From Klebsiella terrigena (GTDB taxonomy: Bacteria > Pseudomonadota > Gammaproteobacteria > Enterobacterales > Enterobacteriaceae), in assembly GCF_006539725.1 (NCBI RefSeq), contig NZ_BJNO01000031.1, positions 1 through 45,463 on the forward strand: DNA of 45,463 bases, given 5' to 3'. The position numbers and the translations under genes were made by a program. The notes beneath the pieces are model-generated. The model was not told the DNA's origin. It made no database searches and saw nothing but the letters and a program-made list of their open reading frames with translations. This document shows positions 1 through 9,400 of this stretch, piece by piece (the first letter of the stretch is position 1; each line of letters opens with the position of its first letter).

Positions 1-7
1 AAATTTG

Positions 8-35
8 AAAAGCCTGCTTTTAAAGCAGGCTTTTT
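8..35 (+). terminator. Intrinsic terminator, probably of an upstream tRNA-Asn
   Basis: A perfect hairpin (arms 8-20 and 22-34, AAAAGCCTGCTTT paired with AAAGCAGGCTTTT) runs into a T-rich tract. The form, together with the AAATTT that opens the window, matches what follows asn tRNA genes in enterobacteria, so the tRNA 3' end probably lies immediately left of position 1. That tRNA is not in the window, so the link is an inference. A related hairpin occurs at 11317 and an inverted one at the right edge. Confidence 0.7.
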
Positions 36-54
36 GCTTTTCTGCATCCTGGCG

Positions 55-387
55 TTAACTCAAAATAGCATCCAGCCTGGCAAGCACTTCATTTATCACA
101 GCGTCTGGTATGCGTTCCAGCCGCTTGCCGTTCCGGGCAGCCATATCAATGGTTCTGGGCTGGTCGCAGCGAATAACGCCAATCGTTTTTGTTCCTGCCC
201 CTTCCAGTGAAACGGTGAAACCTGCTGTGCGAGCAAAGTTTCCGCCGCTGGTGATGGGAACAACGACGGGTAGCCTGGTCAGCTTGTTAAACGATGCCCT
301 CGATACGATGAGTACCGGACGTTTTCCGCTTTGCTCGTGGCCTGCAATAGGATCCAGTGAAACGAGCCAGATTTCCCCTCTGTCCAT
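55..387 (-). CDS. Type II toxin, MazF/PemK (ChpB-like) endoribonuclease
   Basis: A 110-aa protein of the MazF/PemK/CcdB-fold family, whose members cut mRNA at short sequences and are neutralised by an AbrB-type antitoxin. The N-terminus (MDRGEIWLVSLDPIAGHEQSG) has the family's RGE/DIW and GHEQ-G-RP signature, followed by the PVVVPITSGGNFAR strand, a close match to E. coli ChpB (PITQGGNFAR). Length is normal for the family. The ATG (385-387) directly abuts the antitoxin TAG stop (388-390), so the two are translationally coupled with antitoxin first. It is the leftmost gene of the island and could help stabilise it. Family assignment is firm; the exact cleavage site is unknown. Confidence 0.9.
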   Translation of the reverse strand: MDRGEIWLVSLDPIAGHEQSGKRPVLIVSRASFNKLTRLPVVVPITSGGNFARTAGFTVSLEGAGTKTIGVIRCDQPRTIDMAARNGKRLERIPDAVINEVLARLDAILS

Positions 388-645
388 CTACAGGATCTCC
401 TTGCCCACCGCAGGCGCATCAATCCATTCCCGATCCTCTTCGCTCATTTCGGCGTGTGGATCGCACTGCGCCAGCAGCTCCTCAAGCGAATAATGGGGCC
501 GTTTCTGGGGTTCAATAATCAGGCAGCCATTATCAATGGTCATACCCACTTCGCTGTCCGTCGACAGCGCCAGCGTTTTCAGCACGGCGGGAGGAACCGC
601 CAGCATGACGGATCCGCCGACTTTTTTCAGGCGAGTTGTATACAT
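388..645 (-). CDS. Type II antitoxin, MazE/ChpS-like (AbrB fold)
   Basis: An 85-aa antitoxin. The N-terminal half (MYTTRLKKVGGSVMLAVPP) is a SpoVT/AbrB swapped-hairpin DNA-binding domain with the usual GGS-hhhhPP core; the acidic C-terminal half (LEELLAQCDPHAEMSEEDREW) is the toxin-wrapping tail seen in ChpS/PemI. I chose the start at 645 because GGAGGT lies five bases upstream (651-656); longer in-frame starts up to 744 add a non-conserved leader. The gene precedes the toxin with no gap. The 7-bp inverted repeat at 662-677 lies directly upstream and is a natural site for autorepression. Confidence 0.9.
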   Translation of the reverse strand: MYTTRLKKVGGSVMLAVPPAVLKTLALSTDSEVGMTIDNGCLIIEPQKRPHYSLEELLAQCDPHAEMSEEDREWIDAPAVGKEIL

Positions 646-661
646 AGAACACCTCCGGATA

Positions 662-677
662 TTATATTTTAATATAA
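662..677. promoter_or_regulatory. Inverted repeat, likely antitoxin/toxin autoregulatory operator
   Basis: TTATATT (662-668) and AATATAA (671-677) are perfect 7-bp arms with a 2-base spacer. The site lies just upstream of the antitoxin Shine-Dalgarno and is A+T-rich enough to double as its -10 region. AbrB-type antitoxins repress their own promoters by binding such repeats. Function is inferred from position. Confidence 0.5.
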
Positions 678-993
678 CATCTGTGGCAGGCGATGCACAA
701 TTATTCATCAGATTCATGGTGATTTCCTTTGCGTAATAAAGCATGAATAAAGGTGTTATCCATCAAAGGGCAGAGCCGGCAGTTTTCAAAGGCGGCATTG
801 CCGGTAAAACGGCGACCATCCAGATACATCAGGCGCTTCTTTAAGATCATGAAGCAATTCGTACAGGCGGGAGCTGAGTGCGTGACAAAGAAGGCCGATA
901 ATAGAAAACTGTTTTTGTGGTTCAAAGGATTATCGCGGATCGGATAAACGAAATGCGGCGCAGCTTCCGTATATGGTCTGCGCCGTAGGAACC
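678..993. other. Intergenic stretch without a convincing gene
   Basis: About 315 bases between the antitoxin promoter and the Ner-like regulator. Minus-strand and plus-strand open frames exist (for example a minus-strand frame with two CxxC-like pairs ending near 701), but none has a good ribosome site or a recognisable domain. It probably holds the promoter of the toxin-antitoxin pair plus decayed mobile-element sequence. Confidence 0.4.
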
Positions 994-1200
994 TCAGCGG
1001 TAGCATGATGGCCAGATGTTCTCAGGCACAACATCTAACGCTTCAGCAACCAATCTTTCGCCTTTGTGCCAACGCCGAGTGAGCGCATTTGCCAGCGTGG
1101 AGGATGCCAGCCCTGCATGACGGGAAAGCGCTGACAGCGAAGTGCCACGTTTTTTCAGCCCGGCGATAGTGTCGGCGGGATGCCAGTCAGACTGCATCAT
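994..1200 (-). CDS. Ner/Nlp-family DNA-binding transcriptional regulator
   Basis: A 68-aa protein consisting almost entirely of one helix-turn-helix domain. The order W-HPADTIAGLKKRGTSL, then LSRHAGLASSTLANAL, then RWHKGERLVAEALDV and IWPS is the signature of the Mu Ner / enterobacterial Nlp (SfsB) family. Phage Ner proteins repress early transcription; related proteins sit in prophages and satellites. Its ATG (1198-1200) overlaps the TGA (1197-1199) of the disrupted frame upstream, so the two were once one transcription unit. A second in-frame ATG at 1195-1197 is an alternative start. Its targets cannot be told from sequence. Confidence 0.85.
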   Translation of the reverse strand: MMQSDWHPADTIAGLKKRGTSLSALSRHAGLASSTLANALTRRWHKGERLVAEALDVVPENIWPSCYR

Positions 1201-1718
1201 GCTTTGACCTCCACACTGTCGATAAACTTCGCGCCGCCAGCGGTACGGAGCCAGCGCGGGGCATTCATTTCCGCAGCGAAGTAGTTAATCAGGTAGTACA
1301 GCATCCAGCTAAGGTACTTCTCCGTTTCAGAAGCAAATCCCAGCCCCGACAGGGTTTGCGTGATAGCAAGACATTAACGACAAAGCTCAGTACATTCAGG
1401 ATCGAAACGGGGAGAACTGGCAGGCAGCGTGTCAACGGTCAAGCTTGCAACCAGATGGGGAGGAACTGGCTCTAACAACGTGGGTTGCAGTAGCGTCAGG
1501 CAGGCGTTGATTCCGCCGCAGAGCGCCATTTTCAGCGCGGGATCGTTGCTTTCAATCAGGGTTTCGGCAAAGTTTCGCAGTGACCAGCGAGTACGGTGAA
1601 ATCCGTAGTAGCGCTGAAAGGAACAGCAAGTGACGGGTGTTCTTGAGTGGGGATCGTAGCCATAGAGGCAGCCTCCTGTAACGGGTTTAAAACCCACCAC
1701 CAGAGGTTCCAATCTCAT
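1197..1718 (-). pseudogene. Broken satellite/prophage-type gene with in-frame TAA
   Basis: One minus-strand reading frame carries protein-like sequence on both sides of a single TAA at 1374-1376. Upstream it reads through ALKMALCGGINACLTLL to ECTELCR; downstream it continues CLAITQTLSGLGFASETEKY and ends WLRTAGGAKFIDSVEVKA. A CAA-to-TAA change would explain the break. The downstream part has no good start of its own and stops by overlapping the Ner-like gene. The style resembles small accessory genes next to regulators in P4-like satellites, but I do not recognise the family with certainty. The 5' end is unclear: a strong AGGAGG at about 1672-1680 serves an ATG in another frame that stops after 35 codons, so an early frameshift is also possible. 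Confidence 0.45.
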
Positions 1719-2044
1719 GGTGATTGGAACTACCGGCCTCACTGCCACCGACGCGTCTTACGACGCCCCCGCCCGGCCCACCATTGAGATGTAGCTAAGC
1801 TAACGACAAAAAAAAGCGCATACGCGCCTTGTATCGTCAGTGAAGTTAACCAAGGTTCCAATCCCGGCACCTGATTTTGCAGGTGCGGAGTAAGGATACT
1901 GCTATTGGGAGTGGGCGGCAAGTAGCACTTTCTGAAGTGAGGCTCACAACTTACTAAAACAACTTGTTATTTCCTGTCTTACAGTGTTTATTAAATCATT
2001 CAGCATACTTAGAAGGTTACGAAAATTTATTTCAAGGAGAGAAA
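1719..2044. other. Decayed P4-like regulatory region / leader of the defence operon
   Basis: No intact gene. The minus strand carries a 60-codon frame ending in an Arg-rich tail (RGRRKTRRWQ) that resembles a degraded Icd/Ash-type phage protein. The decamer ATTGGAACCT occurs twice on the minus strand, near 1708-1717 and 1853-1862, recalling the short repeated sequences of satellite immunity regions. The last ~100 bases are A+T-rich and must contain the promoter of the gene starting at 2045, but I see no clear -35/-10 pair. Confidence 0.3.
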
Positions 2045-3307
2045 GTGCATTCTACAGAATATGCAATTCAACAAGCTCTTTACGCAGTCGGTACAGCTCC
2101 GACACGTAGTGAAGCTCTTGCCAGTTTTGAGGAAAATCATCATTTATTAAAAGACTGGAGGATCCTGTATGCCGACGAGAGTAAAGCAGGACCGCTCTCC
2201 CTTAGGCGAGCTCAATTTTCTGAAAAAGGTTTTTTATCAACGTTATTCTCTGGGCATTCATTATGGGTTCTGGATGATGATGTCATTTCATCATCAGATA
2301 CCATGATGTTTCAGGTTGGCTATGGTACTTATATTGATTCTAATGCAGCAAGTTTTATTCGTTCTTTGGCCTATCGTGAAGAGCCTAAAGAACATCTGTT
2401 GAATTTTTGTCGAATGCTTTCAGATTCATTCTCATTCGATGAACTATCCAACATTAATCCCTATCTTTATTTATGGGAAGCACAGAGAGACAGATCGCCA
2501 GAAACGGTAACTGGGATCCGGGAAACAATGGCTGCATTGTTTGCCCTTTCCTGGATTAAACAACCCCTGAATGCAGAATGGGGAAAAATGTACAGGAAAT
2601 TATACCAAGAGCAGGCGGAAGCAGAGGCTGACCGTTTTCTGTATCAATTTTACCAGAACTTAGATGCCGGTTTAGGAAAGGCGATCGAAGACCAGGTTGA
2701 CCTACTGGAAGCTATGCTGTTAAGAACGAAGTTAATCGAACTGTCTTCCAAAAGATCAGCCCAAAACAAATTGAATGAACTGTTGCAATTCATGCATGAT
2801 GAATTATCTACCATGATGATTCGCGAATTACTTGTTTGTGCCGACATCCTCTTCCGTGAAGGAAAATCACAGATGTCACAAAAACTCGATGGCTTACAAA
2901 AGAAAAAGAGACCCTTCGATGAACTGAGAAACTGCGCCAGAGATTTAAATATGCTCAGGAGCATGGATCAGCTAACAAACTCTATCTCGGATCACACAAA
3001 TTCTTCATTTTACATCGCCAACTTAATTACATTTGATCGCGATATTATGGATATTATTCAGTTAACAGAACTGCGCGCTATTGCTCTACGTCGCTCATCT
3101 TCAGACGCGTTCCCGATTTATAATCGGCAACTGGATACATGGTTATCAGAGAAATTAGGTAAAAAACGCTTGAGCGGCTTAGAAGATATATTCAGGAAGG
3201 ATGGCTTCGACACTCGCTCCAGAGCCAGAAGTCGCAGTACCGTGAAAACGATACTGCAAGAAGACAGACAAAAACTGGCCTGTATCATCGAAAAAATTAA
3301 TAGTTGA
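2045..3307 (+). CDS. Defence-operon gene A: possible PIN-like nuclease, unrecognised
   Basis: About 420 aa, unrecognised. Counting from the GTG at 2045, the protein has DDDVI (about 77-81), then YIDSNAASF with D98 and N100, a central glutamate in NPYLYLWEAQ (E145), and near the C-terminus ITFDRDIMDIIQL with D331 and D333. The order (hydrophobic)-D-x-N ... E ... D-x-D is compatible with a PIN-like metal nuclease, but this is pattern reading, not a confirmed match. The middle is mostly helical. I prefer the GTG at 2045 because AAGGAG lies five bases before it; a TTG at 1964 would add 27 residues without a ribosome site. It is 145 bases upstream of the STAND gene on the same strand and has the same A+T-rich composition. 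Confidence 0.6.
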   Translation: MHSTEYAIQQALYAVGTAPTRSEALASFEENHHLLKDWRILYADESKAGPLSLRRAQFSEKGFLSTLFSGHSLWVLDDDVISSSDTMMFQVGYGTYIDSNAASFIRSLAYREEPKEHLLNFCRMLSDSFSFDELSNINPYLYLWEAQRDRSPETVTGIRETMAALFALSWIKQPLNAEWGKMYRKLYQEQAEAEADRFLYQFYQNLDAGLGKAIEDQVDLLEAMLLRTKLIELSSKRSAQNKLNELLQFMHDELSTMMIRELLVCADILFREGKSQMSQKLDGLQKKKRPFDELRNCARDLNMLRSMDQLTNSISDHTNSSFYIANLITFDRDIMDIIQLTELRAIALRRSSSDAFPIYNRQLDTWLSEKLGKKRLSGLEDIFRKDGFDTRSRARSRSTVKTILQEDRQKLACIIEKINS

Positions 3308-3452
3308 ACAATTTTTTGCCATAAGATGCTTTCCTGAAACTCTGGTCATTCTTAGTTGGAAAGCATTTTCCCTCCATACACTCTGGTTATAGAGTATTAA
3401 AAAATAAGGAGTTATAATCCTCATAGCCTAACCGACATAAGGATGATGCTCA

Positions 3453-6400
3453 ATGTCTGACAGCCTGCTTGTTCGCACCAGCAGAGATGGCGATCAGTTT
3501 CATTATCTTTGGGCGGCTCGCCGTGCCCTTCGACTACTGGAACCTCAGTCAACTCTTGTTGCCCTGACCATTGAAGGGGCATCAGCGACGGAAATGGGCT
3601 CTCATCCAGTGGTTGAGGATGGGGAGGAGCTGATTGATATTGCTGAATATTATGGCAGTAATGAGCTTGCAACAGCAACAACCGTTCGTTACATGCAGCT
3701 AAAGCATTCAACGCTGCACTCAGATACTCCATTTTCCCCTAGTGGGTTACAAAAAACCATTGAAGGTTTTGCCACTCGTTATAAGGCACTTATACAAAAA
3801 ATACCGGTAGAAACGTTGCGCACTAAACTGGAGTTCTGGTTTGTGACGAACCGTCCAGTCAGTAGCAGCTTCAGTAAAGCGATCAATGATGCCGCAAGCC
3901 AACACGTTGCACGTCATCCACGTGATCTGGCGAAACTTGAGAAATTTACCGGGCTTCAAGGCGCTGAACTATCGATATTCTGCCAGCTTTTATATATAGA
4001 AGGTCAGCAGGACGATTTATGGAGTCAGCGAAATATCCTGCTAAGAGAATCAGCGGGATATCTCCCCGATCTGGATACTGAAGCCCCTCTGAAATTAAAA
4101 GAACTGGTTAACAGAAAAGCGTTAACCGAAAGCGCCGCAAATCCTTCAATTACCAGAATGGATGTGTTGCGTGCTTTGGGAGTGGATGAGACAGATCTTT
4201 TTCCTGCGCCCTGTCGTATTGAAAGAATAGAAAATTCCGTCTCAAGAACTCAAGAGGCGACGCTGGTTCAACGTGTTGTTGAAGCATCCGGCGCACCTGT
4301 GATCATCCATGCCGATGCTGGTGTGGGGAAATCAATTTTCTCTACTCAAATAGGGGAGCATCTTCCCACTGGTTCAGTTAGCATCTTATATGACTGTTTC
4401 GGACTGGGTCAGTACCGTAACGCTTCTTCTTACCGCCACCACCATCGTACAGCATTGGTTCAGATGGCTAATGAAATGGCATCTCGTGGTCTCTGTCATC
4501 CATTGATCCCAAATGCTGGTACTGGCATATCCCAGTATATGCGTGCGTTTCTGCATCGCCTTTCTCAGAGCATTTCAATACTCCGGGCCTCTGAGCCCCT
4601 CGCCGTATTGTGTATTATTATTGATGCTGCAGACAACGCACAGATGGCGGCAGAAGAAATCGGTGAAACGCGTTCTTTTATCAAAGATTTAATTAGAGAA
4701 AAGCTTCCTGATGGAGTCTGCCTTGTCGCACTTTGCCGACCTTATAGACGGGAATTGCTTGATCCACCTCCTGAAGCACTCACATTATCCCTACAAGCTT
4801 TTGATCGCGATGAGACAGCCGCTCATCTTCATCAAAAGTTTCCAGATGCCAGCGAAAGTGATGTTGACGAGTTCCATCGTCTAAGCTCTTGCAATCCCCG
4901 GGTTCAGGCTCTGTCATTATCACAAAATCTTCCACTGAACGACACATTGAGACTTTTGGGGCCAAATCCCAAAACGGTAGAAGATACTATTGGTGAAGTG
5001 CTGGAAAAATCCATTGCACGCTTACGTGATACAGCCGGAATATCTGAACGTGCTCAAATTGATACTATTTGTTCCGCACTGGCAATATTGCGTCCATTAA
5101 TTCCATTATCTGTGCTATCTGCCATTTCCGGAGTAGCTGGCTCTGCTATTAAAAGTTTCGCACTTGATCTGGGACGTCCATTAATCGTTAGTGGCGAGAC
5201 TATTCAGTTCTTTGATGAACCGGCCGAAACATGGTTTCAGAGGCGCTTTAGGCCATCGGCCGCTGCTCTGCATCAGTTTATTACTAAACTGAGACCACTA
5301 ACAAAAGATAGTTCCTATGCAGCATCAGTTTTACCTGCATTGATGCTGGAAGGAAACCAGCTTTCTGAACTGATCGAGCTAGCAATATCCTCACAAGCTC
5401 TGCCTGAAACCAGCGCGGTTGAACGCAGGGACATAGAACTTCAAAGATTACAGTTTGCGTTAAAAGCAGCCTTACGCACAGGTCGATACCAGGATGCGGC
5501 TAAACTGGCACTGAAAGCTGGTGGAGAATGTGCGGGTGACAACAGGCAAAGAGTCCTGTTGAGGGACAATATCGATCTGGCAGCAAAATTTGTGGGAAGC
5601 AACGGCGTTCAGGAACTGGTTTCCCGTAACGCATTTCCAGATACTGGCTGGCCTGGCTCCAGAAATGCTTATTATGCCGCAATACTTTCCGAATATTCTG
5701 AACTCTCAGGAGAGGCCCGCAGTCGCCTTCGACTCACCATGGAGTGGTTAACAAACTGGAGTCAATTACCAGATGATGAGCGGAGCAGGCAAAATGTTAC
5801 CGATCAGGACAGAGCGGTAATGCTCATTGCCTGCCTGAATATTCATGGCGCGGAAGCGGCAGCAAGGGAGCTCAGAAGGTGGCGGCCTCGAGAACTATCT
5901 TTTGAAGCTGGAAAAATTGTTGCCATGCAGTTACTGGCCCACGCCCGTTATGATGAACTTGATCAGTTGGCTATTGCGGCTGGAAACGATATCAGCCTGG
6001 TTATGGGAATTGTACTGGAAGCAAGAAAACTTCACCGTCCAGTCGCTGAACAAGCAATCAGAAGAACCTGGCGCTTGTTGAAAAGTCAGCGAGTCAGCAT
6101 TAAAGACAGAAACCACGCTAATAACCAGACAATAGCAGCAATCACTGGCATGGTTGAAATGGTACTTATCCAATCTGTTTGTACTGAATCAGAAAGCATC
6201 CAGTTGTTGGATCGTTATTTACCAAAGGTTCCCCCCTATGCTCTGACTTCTGAGTATAGTAAAGAAAGAGTTGCTTACGTCCGGGCATATGCTCTGCAGG
6301 CAAACCTGATGGGCTCTCAATTAGCGCTTAGCGATTTAGCCTCCACAGAGGTTAAAAAAGAACTTATGGCTGAAAAACGCCACGGCGAATCTGATGACCT

Positions 6401-9400
6401 GCGTCAACTGAAGCAGTACAGCGGAGTATTAATCCCTTGGTATAATTTATGGGCCAAAGTAATTCTTGGTAAAACAAGGAAAGCAGACTTAGAAAGTGAG
6501 CTAAGTGATACTCAAAAAGAATCGACGGCTATTAAAGGTCATTCTTACTCTGAGCATTCATTATCATCAAATGAGATCGCAAATGTATGGTTTGATATTC
6601 TGATCGAAGCAGGTAATGTATCAAAAGACGATGTGGAAAACATCATCAAATGGAGTCAGCATAAAGGGAATAGAGTATTCACACCAACGCTTCACCGTTT
6701 CAGTTCTGTATGTGCAGAGATTTCAGGGCTTAAAGAGCTTTCATATCACTTCGCAGAACTTGCCTTATCTTTATGGAGGGATGAGCACTCTGATGCTCAG
6801 ATCAAAGCTGACGGCTATATAGACCTTTCCCGTTCACTCATTTCACTTGATGAACCAGAAGCTAAAGAATACTTTAACCAGGCGATTGAAGTTACAAATA
6901 AGTTAGGCGATGAAAATTTAAGTCGATGGGAAGCGATACTTGATCTTGCTGAATATGTTGCTGGTAAAGCGCAAGTCCCTCCTGAAATTTCCTATAAACT
7001 AGCCCGATGTGCGGAACTAACCAGAGAATATGTTGATCGTGATAAACATTTTGCATGGAGTGATACTGTTGAGATTTTGGCTGAGTTATGTCCATCTTCA
7101 GCCATAGCAATAATAAGTCGTTGGCGTGACCGTACATTTGGCAATCATAGAAGCATACTGGCATGGACCATTGAGCATCTTGTAAAGAAAAATAAAATTA
7201 ATGCACTCGATGCACTTCCTTTAATCACATTTGAGAATGGTTGGCATAAATGCGGCTTGCTTGACTCAGTTTTATCCTCGTGTACTGATGACAAAGATAC
7301 GAGCATGGCATTCGAAGTGGTTTATCAATATACAAAATTTGATTTGCAAAATATCCAAAATCTTAAAAAGCTGGATGCTATTGCTACATCATTAGGTACT
7401 GAACAATCAGAGCTGAAAGAAAAAATTTCAGGTCTACAACATACTGAGGCGGTTTCAAAAAAATCCAGTCTCTCATCGAATGATAATGAGCAAGGCCATG
7501 ACCAGGAATGGGAGTCCATTTTTAAAGATTGTGATTTATCGTCTATTGATGGTATTAGTGCAGCATACGAAAAATTTCGTAATGTTCCTGAATTCTATTC
7601 CAAAGAAACCTTCATCAAGAAAGCAATAAGCCGAGTTAAGACGGGCAAAGAATGTAGTTTCATTACTGCCATTGGTGCTATATTTCACTGGGGGCTTTAT
7701 GATTTTAAATATATTCTTGAATCTATACCCGACGAATGGACATCTCGTTTAAGCATTAAAACCACCCTAGCAGGTTTAATAAAAGAATATTGCCAACGCT
7801 TCTGTATGCGAATCAGAAAAAGTCGCGTTTACGAGATTTTTCCCTTCAGTCTGGCCAGCAGGCTTTCTGGTATAAGTGAAAAAGAGATTTTCGGTATTGC
7901 CCTAGAGGCCATTGCGGAATCGCCAGAGCCCGCAAACTCTGACCGTTTATTTAGCCTTCCTGGCCTTCTTGTTAGTAAACTGGAGAGTAATGAAGCGTTA
8001 GATGTATTATCTTATGCCTTGGATTTATTCGACGAGGTGCTAAAAGATGAGGATGGTGACGGCCCATGGAACGAGAAATTATCTCCGCCAACTCATGTAG
8101 AGGATTCACTTGCAGGCTATATTTGGGCGCGGCTGGGTTCTCCGGAGGCAGAAATGCGCTGGCAGGCAGCACATGCGGTTCTTGTACTATGTCGAATGAA
8201 TCGTACAAGCGTTATACAAGGAATTTTCCAGCACGCGATAAATGCTACCACTTTACCTTTTTGTGATCGCAATCTGCCCTTTTATACCCTTCATGCTCAA
8301 TTGTGGTTGATGATCGCTGCTGCAAGGGTTGCGCTGGATGATGGAAAATCGCTGATTCCCAATATTGATTATTTCTACCGTTATGCCACTACTGATCAGC
8401 CGCATGTATTAATCCGTCTTTTTGCTGCCAGAACTTTACTTGCGCTGCATGATAGCGGCCTGATCTCTATCCCAGCACAAGAAGCGGATAAACTCCGAAA
8501 TATAAACCAGTCTACGACTCTCCCTGTGCTTGATGAAGTTGAAGATCATAGAGGTGAAGATTCATATACTTTTGGTATCGACTTCGGCCCTTACTGGCTA
8601 AAACCTCTGGGACGTTGTTTCGGTGTATCTCAAAAACAGTTAGAACCTGAAATGCTTCGCATTATTCGTGATGTCCTTGGTTTTAAAGGTAGCCGCAACT
8701 GGGATGAGGATGAGCGTAATAAACGACGCTATTATCAAGACAGAGATAATCATCACAGTCATGGTTCCTATCCACGGGTCGATGACTACCATTTTTACTT
8801 GTCATACCATGCAATGTTCATGACCGCTGGGCAGTTATTAGCGACAAAACCATTAGTTGCTAGTGACTACGACGATGTCGAGGATGTTTTCCAGGACTGG
8901 TTAAGAAGACATGATATTTCTCGGAACGATCATCGCTGGCTCGCCGATCGGAGAGATATTCCCCCCAAAGAGCGCTCCAGTTGGCTTAGTAGCAGTTCTG
9001 ACAATAGGGATGAATGGCTGGCGTCAATCTCTGAAAATGTATTTAACGAAACACTATGTCCCAGCCCCGGACTATTAACGCTATGGGGACGTTGGTCTGA
9101 CGTTTGTTCAGATCGAAAAGAATCTATTGTTGTCCATTCTGCGTTAGTATCGCCGGAGCGATCTTTATCGCTCCTCAGAGCATTACAAACAACTAAAAAC
9201 GTATATGACTATAAAATCCCTGATGCTGGAGATAATCTTGAAATAGATCACGCACACTATCAGCTAAAAGGATGGATTAAAGATATTGCTGAATACTGTG
9301 GAATTGATGAGTTTGATCCTTGGGCAGGTAATGTAAGGTTTCCAATCCCAGAACCAGCCTCATTTATCATTGATGCGATGAAATTAACTACTGATAAAGA

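Noticed and set aside
701-1006. Minus-strand frame with paired cysteines between antitoxin and Ner-like gene
   Set aside because: The Cys pairs suggest zinc binding, but the frame crosses into the Ner-like gene, lacks a ribosome site and has no known family.
1739-1921. 60-codon minus-strand frame with Arg-rich tail
   Set aside because: Resembles a phage Icd/Ash remnant but has no good start and is too short; treated as part of the decayed region.
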